Assembly (NCBI RefSeq): GCF_024585265.1
Contig: NZ_CP036533.1
Span: 7,263,001-7,327,000, forward strand
DNA length: 64,000 bases
Reading direction: 5' to 3'
Source of the DNA: Bradyrhizobium sp. WBAH42
GTDB lineage: Bacteria; Pseudomonadota; Alphaproteobacteria; Rhizobiales; Xanthobacteraceae
How positions within the stretch are numbered: position 1 is the first letter of the stretch; every line of letters starts with the position of its first letter. The notes below the pieces were generated by a model. The model ran no database searches. It had not been told where the DNA came from and saw only the letters and a program-made list of their open reading frames with translations. Below are positions 56,197 to 64,000 of the stretch, piece by piece. A program made the translations under genes and the position numbers.

Positions 56197-57003
56197 CTAA
56201 GACGCCAAGAACGCCATTTCAGCCGGCGTCGTCCAGGCCATGAGCTGCCTCGCCGCCGCCGCGATCATCACCAGTCCCCCGGTGATCACGGCGGCATCGA
56301 GGATCGCCGTGTGAATCTGCACCGGCATCCGTTCGACGAAGGCCTTTGCGAGGAACGCGCCGGGCACGGCCATGCCGCCGATCAGCAGCGCCAAGGCGAG
56401 CACCTGCGCGGTGACGGCGCCGGCGAGGCCGAACACCGAGATCTTGATGAGGCCGGTGCCGAGCGAGATCATCGCATCGGTCGCGATCACGGCGGCGCCT
56501 TCGAGCCCTGCGGCCATCAACAGCGAGAGCAGGATCACGCCGGAGCCCGAGGTGCCGCCGACCAGGACGCCGTAACCGACCGAGCCGGCGGCAAGGCCGG
56601 CGTCGCCGATCTTCACTGCGCGGCGGCGGAGCACGCGGCGCAGCGGCACGCTCAGGATCAGCATGGTGCCGATCACGAGCGCGGCGCCGGCATTGGTGAG
56701 GCGGGTGTAGCCATAGGCGCCGACTGCGGTGGTCAGCGCGGCGCAGGCCAGCACGATCAGCACGCGGCGGCGGTCGGCATAGCGGACATAGGCAAGTGCG
56801 CGGCTCGCATTGGTCAGCATCGCGGAGATCGCGATGATCGGCACGACGGGCTCGGCACCGACCATCGGCACCAGCACCAAGGGCATCAGCGCGCCGGTGC
56901 CGTAGCCGGCGAGACCGCCGATGATGGAAGCAAACAACGCCATCGCTGCGACCAGCAGAAGCTGCAGAAGCGAGATATCGGTGAAGCCTGAGACGATGGT
57001 CAA
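56197..57003 (-). CDS. TauE/SafE-family sulfite exporter-like permease
   Basis: The 268-aa protein has about eight helices and the family signature in its halves: LFASIIGGLAGYGTGALMPLV near residue 20 and GYGVLVGGTSGSGVILLSLL near 145. TauE/SafE proteins are thought to move small organosulfur or sulfite anions. The start is probably the TTG at 57003, which overlaps the stop of cca (TTGA) and thus couples the genes, at the end of a five-gene operon. Confidence 0.85.
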   Translation of the reverse strand: MTIVSGFTDISLLQLLLVAAMALFASIIGGLAGYGTGALMPLVLVPMVGAEPVVPIIAISAMLTNASRALAYVRYADRRRVLIVLACAALTTAVGAYGYTRLTNAGAALVIGTMLILSVPLRRVLRRRAVKIGDAGLAAGSVGYGVLVGGTSGSGVILLSLLMAAGLEGAAVIATDAMISLGTGLIKISVFGLAGAVTAQVLALALLIGGMAVPGAFLAKAFVERMPVQIHTAILDAAVITGGLVMIAAAARQLMAWTTPAEMAFLAS

Positions 57004-58256
57004 TCTTTCTGGTCGCGCGTGACGCGGGCGACAGCTTGATCGGCGATGGCAGCGAGTGCGGCTTGCTCTAATGGGAAATCCGCCGCGAGCCAAGCGTCCT
57101 CGGCGAGCGTCAACACATGTCCGAGCGCGGGTCCTTCGGCGAGACCGCGCGCAATGAAGTCGGCGGCCTTCAGCGGAAATTTCGGCGCGCTCCAGCGCTG
57201 CGGCAACTCGGCGAGCGCGCGCCAGCGCGGCGACTGCACGTCAGCGGCAGCGCGGGCCCAGCCCAGCAATACGCGATCGTGATAGCGCTCGGGCCCGAGC
57301 CGGTACAGCAAGCGCCGTGCCTTGGCTTCGTCCTTGGTGGCGAAGCGCCACCAGCGGTGCCCCATCGAATCCAGCGCCTTGGCCTCGGCATTGGAGAGCC
57401 GCAGGCGCAAGGCGAGGCGCTTGGCGTCTTCGGTGACGGCGACCGAGAGCGCGGCGAGGCGCCGCGTGCTGCTGGGGCTGAGGCCGAGCTCGCGCTCGAT
57501 CGCGATCATCGCCTCCAGGGGGCCCGTATAGACGACGCCGCCGATCAGCGTTTGGAGCAATCCGCCCTCGGCCATGGCGAGCGCTGCCGCGGAGGCGCCG
57601 CCGGCCAGCAGCAGCTTGAGCATCTCCATGCGCACCCGCTCGGCCGACAGGTTCGCCAGGCCCGCGCGTCCCCGGATGCAGGCGAGATAGCCGTCGCGGT
57701 CGGGCTCGCCGGCGCCGAAGGCGGCGTGGATGCGGAAGAAGCGCAGAATGCGCAGATAATCCTCGGCGATGCGCTGGTCGGGATCGCCGATGAAGCGCAC
57801 GCGCCGCGCTTTGGCGTCGTTGATGCCGCCGACATAATCGTAGACGACGCCGCGCGCATCGACCGACAGGCCGTTCATGGTGAAGTCGCGCCGCTCGGCA
57901 TCCTTCACCCAGTCGCGGCCGAACGCGACCTTGGCCTTGCGGCCGAAGGTCTCGGTGTCCTCGCGCAGCGTCGTGACTTCATAGGGGTGGGCGTCGATCA
58001 CCAGCGTGATGGTGCCGTGGTCGATGCCGGTCGGCACGCTCTTGATGCCGGCAGCCTTGGCACGCCGTAGCACCTCGTCCGGCAGCGCCGTGGTCGCGAT
58101 GTCGATGTCTCCAGGCGCAAGACCGAGCAGCGCGTTGCGCACGGCGCCGCCGACCACCCGCGCCTCCTCGCCATCGGTGCCGAGCAGCGCCAGGACGCGC
58201 GCGGTCCCGCCTGCGGTCAGCCAGGGCGCATCGGCGAGTAAAGGCTCCGCGCTCAT
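57000..58256 (-). CDS. cca: CCA-adding/poly(A) polymerase family nucleotidyltransferase
   Basis: The 418-aa protein is a class II tRNA nucleotidyltransferase: VVGGAVRNALLGLAPGDIDIATTALPDE around residues 37-64 has the G[GS]-x9-D-x-D catalytic pattern. FGRDWVKDAERRDFTMNGLS follows, then the RNA-binding head YVGGINDAKARRVRFIGDP and RIAEDYLRILRFFRIHA. It adds or repairs the tRNA CCA end. It is preceded by DUF6111 after 10 nt. Confidence 0.93.
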   Translation of the reverse strand: MSAEPLLADAPWLTAGGTARVLALLGTDGEEARVVGGAVRNALLGLAPGDIDIATTALPDEVLRRAKAAGIKSVPTGIDHGTITLVIDAHPYEVTTLREDTETFGRKAKVAFGRDWVKDAERRDFTMNGLSVDARGVVYDYVGGINDAKARRVRFIGDPDQRIAEDYLRILRFFRIHAAFGAGEPDRDGYLACIRGRAGLANLSAERVRMEMLKLLLAGGASAAALAMAEGGLLQTLIGGVVYTGPLEAMIAIERELGLSPSSTRRLAALSVAVTEDAKRLALRLRLSNAEAKALDSMGHRWWRFATKDEAKARRLLYRLGPERYHDRVLLGWARAAADVQSPRWRALAELPQRWSAPKFPLKAADFIARGLAEGPALGHVLTLAEDAWLAADFPLEQAALAAIADQAVARVTRDQKD

Positions 58257-58266
58257 GGGCCGGCCC

Positions 58267-58530
58267 CTATTTTTCCACGCCCGGCACGAGCTTGCCGTTC
58301 TCGATATGAGCGGGGACGTAGGTCGAATCCGGCGGCGCGCCGGAGAAATGCGCAAGCCCGATCAGGCCGGCGATGACCAGCACGATCGCCGCCAGCGCAA
58401 GGCGCGCGACGATCGCGACCGGCCAGGACGAGCGCGCGAACAGGCCGGAGCGCGTGGCGGCGAGGAACAGCGCATAGACGGCAAACGGGATGAGGAAGAT
58501 TCCGATCTCGGTCAGAACCGTCCGGATCAT
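58267..58530 (-). CDS. DUF6111 small membrane protein
   Basis: The 87-aa protein has two helices (residues ~6-25, LTEIGIFLIPFAVYALFLAA, and ~42-62, ARLALAAIVLVIAGLIGLAH) and a short C-tail with GAPPDSTYVPAHIENGKLVPG. This matches the DUF6111 family found next to NUDIX and cca genes in rhizobia. Its ATG overlaps the NUDIX stop by 4 nt, so it is translated with that gene. The function is unknown. Confidence 0.8.
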   Translation of the reverse strand: MIRTVLTEIGIFLIPFAVYALFLAATRSGLFARSSWPVAIVARLALAAIVLVIAGLIGLAHFSGAPPDSTYVPAHIENGKLVPGVEK

Positions 58531-59204
58531 GATGAATAGATCCGCTCATACAGCACACGCAGCATTCCGGCCGTCGCACCCCAGATGTAGCGTTCCGCGA
58601 ACGGCATCGCGTAATAGGATCGCGGCGTGCCGCGGAATTCCTTGCTGTGCACCTGGTGGTTCACCGGATCCATCAGGAAGGATAGCGGCACCTCGAACGC
58701 ATCATCAACCTCGGAATGGTTGATGCTGAGCGAAAAGCCCGGCCTGACCTTCGCGACCGTCGGCAGGATGCGGAAGCCGAAGGCGGTGCCGTAGAGATCG
58801 AGATAGCCGAGCGGCTCGACGAAGTCGCGTGACAGCCCGACCTCCTCTTCGGCCTCGCGCAGCGCCGCATCCAGCGGCGAGGCATCGGTGGCGTCGATCT
58901 TGCCGCCGGGAAACGCGATCTGGCCGGCATGGTCGTTGAGATGCGCCGAGCGCTGCGTCAGCAGGATGGTCGGCTCGGGATGGTCGACCACCGCGATCAG
59001 GACCGCTGCCGGGCGCACCGGCTGCTCGCGCGCGATGATCTCGAGCATCTTGTCGGTGCCGGGATCGCCCGAGGCGGGGATGATGTTGGGATCGTAGAGG
59101 CCGGGCGGCACGTCGAAGCCGAGCCTCGCCCGGGAGCGGGCGAAGAAATCCGCAGCGCCAAGCGCGACGGGCTCGTACGTCAGGATAGGGTTGTTCAAGT
59201 TCAA
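58527..59204 (-). CDS. CoA pyrophosphatase-type NUDIX hydrolase
   Basis: The 225-aa protein has the NUDIX box GGKIDATDASPLDAALREAE continuing EEVGL, with the first box Glu replaced by Asp as in the CoA/NADH pyrophosphatase subgroup. ILLTQRSAHLNDHAGQIAFPGGK precedes it, the LLTxR signature of CoA pyrophosphatases. It should hydrolyse coenzyme A or its derivatives. Its ATG overlaps the DUF1285 stop by 4 nt. Confidence 0.92.
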   Translation of the reverse strand: MNLNNPILTYEPVALGAADFFARSRARLGFDVPPGLYDPNIIPASGDPGTDKMLEIIAREQPVRPAAVLIAVVDHPEPTILLTQRSAHLNDHAGQIAFPGGKIDATDASPLDAALREAEEEVGLSRDFVEPLGYLDLYGTAFGFRILPTVAKVRPGFSLSINHSEVDDAFEVPLSFLMDPVNHQVHSKEFRGTPRSYYAMPFAERYIWGATAGMLRVLYERIYSS

Positions 59205-59812
59205 AGCGCCGCCCTCACCTGCTCTGCGTCGGCCATGGCGAAGAATTCGCCGGCCGACTCGACACCGAACATCGGCTGGCCATCGACCATCCGCTCCTCG
59301 CCCATGTCAACCAGATCGTAATAGAGCGCGCGCGTGACCTTGGCCCAGAGGTCGGCGCGAACATGCAAGTACGGCGTCAGTCCGCCGTCCGCCGCCTGCT
59401 CGAAGCGCAGCCTGTGCGCGGCATCGCAGGTGACCCAGTCGTCGACATTGGTGCGGAAGCGCAGCACGCGATGGCTGTCCTCGCCGTCCTTCTGCATCTC
59501 GACCGCCATGAATGGCGCATCATCGACGCGGATGCCGACCTTCTCCACTGGCGTGACCAGGAAATGCTTGTCGCCCTCGCGCTTGAGAATGGTCGAGAAC
59601 AGCCGCACCAAGGCAAGACGCCCGATGGGCGTCCCCAGATAGAACCAAGTACCATCGGAGGCGATTCGGATGTCGAGATCGCCGCAAAACGGCGGATTCC
59701 ACAGATGCACCGGAGGGAGGCCCTTTTTGGCGCCTTCGGCATTGGCAGCACTTTTGGCGGCGGCAGTCAGCCCTTCAAGACCGCGATCGGCGCTCTGCCC
59801 TTGGTTCGCCAT
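59201..59812 (-). CDS. DUF1285 domain protein
   Basis: The 203-aa product has the DUF1285 pattern: PPVHLWNPPFCGDLDIRIASDGTWFYLGTPIGR near residue 40, then LVRLFSTILKREGDKHFLVTPVEKVGIRVDDAPFMAVEM. The first ~30 residues are polar. It is the first gene of the DUF1285-NUDIX-DUF6111-cca-TauE operon. I chose the start MANQGQSADRG; an ATG seven codons earlier is also in frame. Its function is unknown. Confidence 0.85.
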   Translation of the reverse strand: MANQGQSADRGLEGLTAAAKSAANAEGAKKGLPPVHLWNPPFCGDLDIRIASDGTWFYLGTPIGRLALVRLFSTILKREGDKHFLVTPVEKVGIRVDDAPFMAVEMQKDGEDSHRVLRFRTNVDDWVTCDAAHRLRFEQAADGGLTPYLHVRADLWAKVTRALYYDLVDMGEERMVDGQPMFGVESAGEFFAMADAEQVRAAL

Positions 59813-60004
59813 GGTTTGCCCTGACTTTGTCATTTGGCACGATTGGTGCAGGTCTACGTTGTCGATTGGCGCTCGGTTCCACCCGGATTAGTCCGGTGTG
59901 GAGGTCGCCACTTCGTGATGCCGTACATACCCCGAAGCCGATAAGGTGGGGATAGGTTAATTCAACGAATACATGGCCTTCCTGCAAGTCTAGCATGGGG
60001 CCCA

Positions 60005-60043
60005 TGATCTGGCGTGATGATCTGGCGTGATGACCTGACGCGA
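60005..60043. repeat. Three tandem 13-bp repeats before moxR
   Basis: TGATCTGGCGTGA occurs twice back to back, followed by the variant TGACCTGACGCGA. The array ends 49 nt before the moxR ATG, in the divergent region between the DUF1285 operon and the moxR operon. It could be a regulator site or a slippage product. Confidence 0.6.
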
Positions 60044-60092
60044 CAGGCTCACGATGCAAGCAAGCCGCGCGGCAGGCTGAAGGAGCAAGCGA

Positions 60093-61091
60093 ATGGCGGA
60101 GAGTGTCGAGAAACTCGAGGACGGGATCGTCCGTTCGGCCGAGCAGGTGTCGAGCCAGGTTCGCGCGGCCAAGGACGCGATCGCCTCCGTCATCTTCGGT
60201 CAGGATCGCGTGATCGAGAACACGCTGGTCACCATCCTCTCCGGTGGCCATGCGCTCCTGATCGGCGTGCCGGGCCTTGCCAAGACCAAGCTGGTGGAGA
60301 CGCTCGGCGTCACGCTCGGTCTCGACGCCAAGCGCATCCAGTTCACGCCCGATCTGATGCCCTCGGACATTCTCGGCGCCGAAGTGCTGGACGAGAGCAC
60401 CGCGGGAAGGCGCGCCTTCCGCTTCATTGCCGGTCCCGTGTTCGCGCAGCTCCTGATGGCCGACGAGATCAACCGCGCGAGCCCGCGCACGCAATCGGCG
60501 CTGTTGCAGGCGATGCAGGAGCAGCACATCACCGTTGCCGGCGCGCGTCATGATCTGCCGAAACCCTTCCACGTGCTCGCCACGCAAAACCCGCTGGAGC
60601 AGGAAGGCACCTATCCGCTGCCCGAAGCGCAGCTCGACCGCTTCCTGATGGAGATCGACGTCGATTATCCCGACCGCGATGCCGAGCGCCGCATCCTGTT
60701 CGAAACCACGGGCGCGGAGGAGACGCTGGCCAGGGGCGCGATGACGCCCGATGCGCTGATCACCGCGCAGCGCCTGATCCGGCGCCTGCCGGTCGGCGAT
60801 TCCGTGGTGGAGGCGATCCTGTCGCTGGTGCGCTCGGCCCGCCCGGGTCCGGACGCCGGCGAAGCCGGCAAGTTCATTGCCTGGGGCCCCGGCCCGCGCG
60901 CCAGCCAATCGCTGATGCTGGCGGTGCGCGCGCGTGCGCTGATCGACGGGCGCCTCGCGCCCTCGATCGACGACGTGCTCGACCTTGCCGAGCCCGTGCT
61001 GAAGCACCGCATGGCGCTGACGTTCCAGGCGCGCGCCGAAGGCCGCACGATTCCGGACGTGATCCGGCAATTGAAGACACGGATCGGTTGA
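60093..61091 (+). CDS. MoxR-family AAA+ ATPase
   Basis: The 332-aa protein has the MoxR Walker A GVPGLAKTKL near residue 60, the Walker B LMADEINRASPRTQSALLQAMQE near 122 and sensor motif VLATQNPLEQEGTYPLPEAQ near 162. MoxR ATPases act as chaperones for metal centres or cell-envelope complexes. It starts a tightly packed operon with DUF58 and a BatA-like membrane protein; its stop overlaps the next ATG by one base. Confidence 0.95.
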   Translation: MAESVEKLEDGIVRSAEQVSSQVRAAKDAIASVIFGQDRVIENTLVTILSGGHALLIGVPGLAKTKLVETLGVTLGLDAKRIQFTPDLMPSDILGAEVLDESTAGRRAFRFIAGPVFAQLLMADEINRASPRTQSALLQAMQEQHITVAGARHDLPKPFHVLATQNPLEQEGTYPLPEAQLDRFLMEIDVDYPDRDAERRILFETTGAEETLARGAMTPDALITAQRLIRRLPVGDSVVEAILSLVRSARPGPDAGEAGKFIAWGPGPRASQSLMLAVRARALIDGRLAPSIDDVLDLAEPVLKHRMALTFQARAEGRTIPDVIRQLKTRIG

Positions 61092-62035
61092 TGGCAGCAG
61101 AGAACGGGCGGGCAGCGAAGGAGATACTGGCGATCCGACGTGCCGATGGCGAAAGCCGCACGCTCGCCGCTTCGTTACCGCGCCTGGTGCTCGAGGCCCG
61201 CCGTATCGCCGCCAACGTCATCCACGGCCTGCATGGACGGCGCCGCGCCGGCTCCGGCGAAAATTTCTGGCAGTACCGCCGCTTCGTCTCGGGCGAACCG
61301 GCACAGAACGTCGACTGGCGCCGCTCGGCGCGCGACGACCATCTCTACGTGCGCGAGCTGGAATGGGAAGCCTCGCACACGGTCTGGATCTGGCCGGACC
61401 GCTCGCCCTCGATGGCGTTCGCCTCCAAGACCGCGCGCGAGTCCAAGCTGGAGCGGACGCTGATCGTCGCCTTCGCGCTGGCCGAGCTGCTCGTCGCCGG
61501 CGGCGAGCGCGTCGGCATTCCCGGACTGATGGCACCGACCGCAAGCCGCAGTGTCATCGACAAGATGGCGCAGGCGATGCTGCATGACGATGCCGACCGC
61601 CTCAGCCTGCCGCCGTCCTTCGTTCCGGCCGCGCTGGCCGAGATCATCGTGCTGTCGGATTTCTGGTCGCCGATCTCCGAGATCAGGACGACGCTCGCCG
61701 GCCTCTCCGGCTCGGGCGCCCACGGCACGATGGTGCAGGTGGTCGATCCCGCCGAGGAATCGTTTCCCTATTCCGGCCGCGTCGAGTTCGTCGAGCCGGA
61801 AGGCTTTGGCGTGATCACCGCCGGCCGCGCCGAGAGCTGGGCGCAGGACTATACCGCGCGCCTCGCGCTGCACCGCGACCAGATCCGCGCCGAGACGGGC
61901 AAGCTCGACTGGCTGTTCACGACGCACGCCACCGACCGCTCCGCCGCCGAGCTCTTGCTGTTCCTGCATGCCGGCATGCAGGTGAGCAAGTCGGGCGCAC
62001 GCACCACGACGATCAAGGCGGGGCCGGCCGCATGA
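61091..62035 (+). CDS. DUF58 domain protein
   Basis: The 314-aa protein has the DUF58 signature RRRAGSGENFWQYRRFVSGEPA near residue 50, with VDWRRSARDDHLYVRELEWE following; the C-terminal half has the pattern of a von Willebrand A-like fold (WIWPDRSPSMAFAS, VLSDFWSPISEI). It pairs with MoxR in a great many bacteria. The start at 61091 overlaps the moxR stop as TGATG. A TTG one codon upstream is the only alternative. Confidence 0.93.
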   Translation: MAAENGRAAKEILAIRRADGESRTLAASLPRLVLEARRIAANVIHGLHGRRRAGSGENFWQYRRFVSGEPAQNVDWRRSARDDHLYVRELEWEASHTVWIWPDRSPSMAFASKTARESKLERTLIVAFALAELLVAGGERVGIPGLMAPTASRSVIDKMAQAMLHDDADRLSLPPSFVPAALAEIIVLSDFWSPISEIRTTLAGLSGSGAHGTMVQVVDPAEESFPYSGRVEFVEPEGFGVITAGRAESWAQDYTARLALHRDQIRAETGKLDWLFTTHATDRSAAELLLFLHAGMQVSKSGARTTTIKAGPAA

Positions 62036-64000
62036 TGGGATTGCCGCTCGCCTTCACGCAACCGCTGCTCCTGATCGGCCTGATCAGCCTGCCCGTGCTG
62101 TGGTGGCTGCTGCGCGTGATGCCGCCGCGGCCGCGCCGCATCGAGTTTCCACCGACGCGGCTGTTGTTCGACATCACGCCGCGGGAAGAGACGCCCTCGC
62201 GGACGCCGTGGTGGCTGACCGCGCTCCGCCTGCTCGCCGCCGCGCTGGTGATCTTCGCCGCCGCCGGCCCGATCTGGAATCCGCAAACGGGCCTCGCCGG
62301 CAGCAAGGCGCCGCTGATGATCATGTTCGACGACGGCTGGAGCGCCGCATCGCACTGGGACGTCAGGATCAGGACCGCGGACGAGCTGATCGCCAATGCC
62401 GACAATGACGGCCGTGGCATCGCGCTGGTGCCGCTCTCGGAGCCGAACCGCGACATCACCCTGATGCCGGCGGGGGCGGCGCGCGTCGCGTTGCGGCAGC
62501 TCGCGCCAAAGCCCTATTCGATCGACCGCGTCGAGACGCTGGCCGCGGTCGACCGTTTCCTCAAGGTCACCGGCGACTGCGAGATCGCCTGGCTCTCCGA
62601 CGGCGTCGACACCGGCCGCGGCGAGGACTTCGTGGCCGGCCTCGGCAAGACCATCGGCGACCGCAGCCTGACCGTGTTCGAAGGCGGCGCCTCCTCGCCG
62701 CTGGCCCTGGTCGCCGCGGAGAACGCCGCGGCGAAGATGACGGTGAAGGTGCTGCGCACCGATGGCGGGATTGCGGTCGGCACGGTGCGCGCGCTGGACC
62801 AGAAGGCATCCCCGATCGGCGAAGCGCGCTATTCGTTCGGTCCGCAGGACAAGGAAACCGAAGCGGCGTTCGACCTGCCGGTCGAGCTGCGCAACGACAT
62901 CACGCGGCTCGAGATCTCCGGCGAACGCTCGGCCGGCGCGGTGCAGCTGCTCGACAAGCGCTGGCGCCGCCGCGCCATCGGCATCGTCTCGGGCGCGACC
63001 AGCGAGACCGCGCAGCCGCTGCTGGCGCCGACCTTCTATCTCACCCGCGCGCTGGCCCCGTTCGCCGACGTCAGGCTCGCCGACAAGGGCTCGCCGCAGC
63101 AGGGCATCACGCAGTTTCTGGACCAGAAGCTGCCGATGATCATCCTCGCCGATGTCGGCACCATCGCCCCCGAGCTGCGCGAACGCCTCAATGCCTGGGT
63201 CGACCAGGGCGGCGTGCTGGTGCGGTTCGCTGGGCCCCGGCTGGCACAGGCGGAGGACGACCTCGTGCCGGTCAAGCTGCGCAAGGGCGGCCGCACGCTC
63301 GGCGGCAGCCTGACCTGGGAGAAGCCGCAGCATCTCGCCTCTTTCGCGGGCGACGGCCCGTTTGCCGGCGTCGCGGTCCCCAAGGACGTCACCGTGAGCC
63401 GCCAGGTGCTGGCCGAGCCCGACGCCGTGCTCGCCACCAAGAGCTGGGCCTCGCTGGAAGACGGCACGCCGCTCGTCACCGGCGAGCATCGCGGCAAGGG
63501 CCTCGTCAGCCTGTTCCACGTCAGCGCCGACATGCGCTGGTCGGATCTGCCGATGTCGGGCACCTTCGTCGAAATGCTGCGGCGGGTCGTCGACATGTCC
63601 GGCTATACGGCGAAGCCCGGCGCCGGCGTTGCCAGCGAAGCGACCACTGAGACGGTGGCGCCGCTGCACATCCTCGACGGATTTGGCGCGTTCGGTCCGC
63701 CGCCCGCGACTGCCAAGCCGCTGCCTGCGGACTATCGCGACCGCGCCACATCAGATCATCCGCCCGGCTTCTACGGTCCGGCAGAAGGACCGCTCGCCGT
63801 GAACACGCTTGCCAGCGCCGACCGCATCGCCGCACTGAACACCGCGAGCCTGCGCGCCCGGCACGCCACCTACACCAATGCCGAGCCGCGCGACCTGCGC
63901 GGCTGGCTGCTGTCGACGGCGCTCGCGCTGTTCCTGATCGACGCCATCATCGTCGCGGTGCTCGGCGGCGGGATTGCCGCGCTGCTGCGCCGTCGCGCCG
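62032..64000 (+). CDS. BatA/DUF4159-type membrane protein (C-terminus cut by window edge)
   Basis: At least 656 residues are visible. Two N-terminal helices (LLLIGLISLPVLWWLLRVMP and ALRLLAAALVIFAAAGPIW) define the BatA N-terminal domain, followed by a vWA-like segment (KAPLMIMFDDGWSAAS). A glutamine-amidotransferase-like fold lies further on (MIILADVGTIAPELRERLNAWVDQGG), and another helix near residue 630 (GWLLSTALALFLIDAIIVAVLG). In related genomes a DUF4159 domain follows. The ATG overlaps the DUF58 stop by 4 nt. It is probably the membrane scaffold of the MoxR complex. Confidence 0.88.
   Translation, partial: MMGLPLAFTQPLLLIGLISLPVLWWLLRVMPPRPRRIEFPPTRLLFDITPREETPSRTPWWLTALRLLAAALVIFAAAGPIWNPQTGLAGSKAPLMIMFDDGWSAASHWDVRIRTADELIANADNDGRGIALVPLSEPNRDITLMPAGAARVALRQLAPKPYSIDRVETLAAVDRFLKVTGDCEIAWLSDGVDTGRGEDFVAGLGKTIGDRSLTVFEGGASSPLALVAAENAAAKMTVKVLRTDGGIAVGTVRALDQKASPIGEARYSFGPQDKETEAAFDLPVELRNDITRLEISGERSAGAVQLLDKRWRRRAIGIVSGATSETAQPLLAPTFYLTRALAPFADVRLADKGSPQQGITQFLDQKLPMIILADVGTIAPELRERLNAWVDQGGVLVRFAGPRLAQAEDDLVPVKLRKGGRTLGGSLTWEKPQHLASFAGDGPFAGVAVPKDVTVSRQVLAEPDAVLATKSWASLEDGTPLVTGEHRGKGLVSLFHVSADMRWSDLPMSGTFVEMLRRVVDMSGYTAKPGAGVASEATTETVAPLHILDGFGAFGPPPATAKPLPADYRDRATSDHPPGFYGPAEGPLAVNTLASADRIAALNTASLRARHATYTNAEPRDLRGWLLSTALALFLIDAIIVAVLGGGIAALLRRRA

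Noticed and set aside
60005..60043. Short direct repeats considered as a CRISPR remnant
   Set aside because: The units are contiguous, with no spacers, and no cas genes are in the window.
61849..63669. Long minus-strand frame opposite the DUF58 and BatA-like genes
   Set aside because: It is an antisense shadow of a coupled operon on the plus strand.

Overview
The window is a GC-rich stretch of alphaproteobacterial chromosome, most likely from Bradyrhizobium. The evidence is the fused cytochrome b/c1 gene behind a Rieske gene (fbcFH layout), a CcrM-type GANTC methyltransferase, a fused trpE(G) gene with a tryptophan leader peptide, and several short palindromic repeat families of the kind scattered through bradyrhizobial intergenic DNA. 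I see no rRNA, tRNA, CRISPR array, phage or complete insertion sequence. Both edges cut a gene: a GT39-like membrane glycosyltransferase on the left and a BatA/DUF4159-type membrane protein on the right.

Layout. 1-3380 (minus): GT39 protein, RNase HII and a PA0069-type radical SAM protein. 3591-7189 (plus): phosphoketolase and acetate kinase, 2 nt apart. 7480-14113: RMD1-family protein, small glycosyltransferase, MarR-GNAT fusion with a palindromic operator, moaB, a YpfJ-type zinc peptidase with a rebuilt 5' end, CcrM and a small membrane protein. 14240-21748: two GSTs, a chemotaxis receptor, a LysR regulator divergent from a SnoaL/DUF1127 pair, an FAD monooxygenase and a thioesterase. 21812-29673: mutY, a HigBA toxin-antitoxin pair, a DciA-like protein, a DsbA-type oxidoreductase, smc and an Rsm22-family protein. 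29812-33727: LemA, an M48 protease, two adjacent P-loop NTPases and a GIY-YIG protein. 33892-36302: SDR, an ECF sigma factor split by a frameshift, and apt. 36450-40862 (minus): trpE(G) with trpL, a DMP19-like protein and a dienelactone hydrolase. 41105-43770 (minus): cytochrome bc1. 44050-46921 (plus): trmL, queE, hemF and a HAD hydrolase. 47195-52906 (minus): a heavy-metal RND efflux cluster. 53127-55998: hypothetical protein, DUF2158, cupin and a porin-like protein. 56197-59812 (minus): an overlapping operon DUF1285-NUDIX-DUF6111-cca-TauE. 60093-64000 (plus): MoxR, DUF58 and the BatA-like gene.

The observation I rate highest is in the zinc-peptidase gene at 11155-12136. The family N-terminus ([13 protein letters not shown]) is present but runs into a stop. 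The next ~42 codons read as a piece of dihydroxy-acid dehydratase (IlvD), and they are in frame with the rest of the peptidase. It looks like a small gene chimera made by inserting or converting about 126 bp. Also notable are a near-perfect 34-bp palindrome before the MarR-GNAT gene, a four-site GANTC cluster over the ccrM start, a 15-codon trpL with tandem Trp codons, a frameshift separating an ECF sigma factor from its SnoaL-like tail, and a pair of related, unassigned P-loop NTPases.
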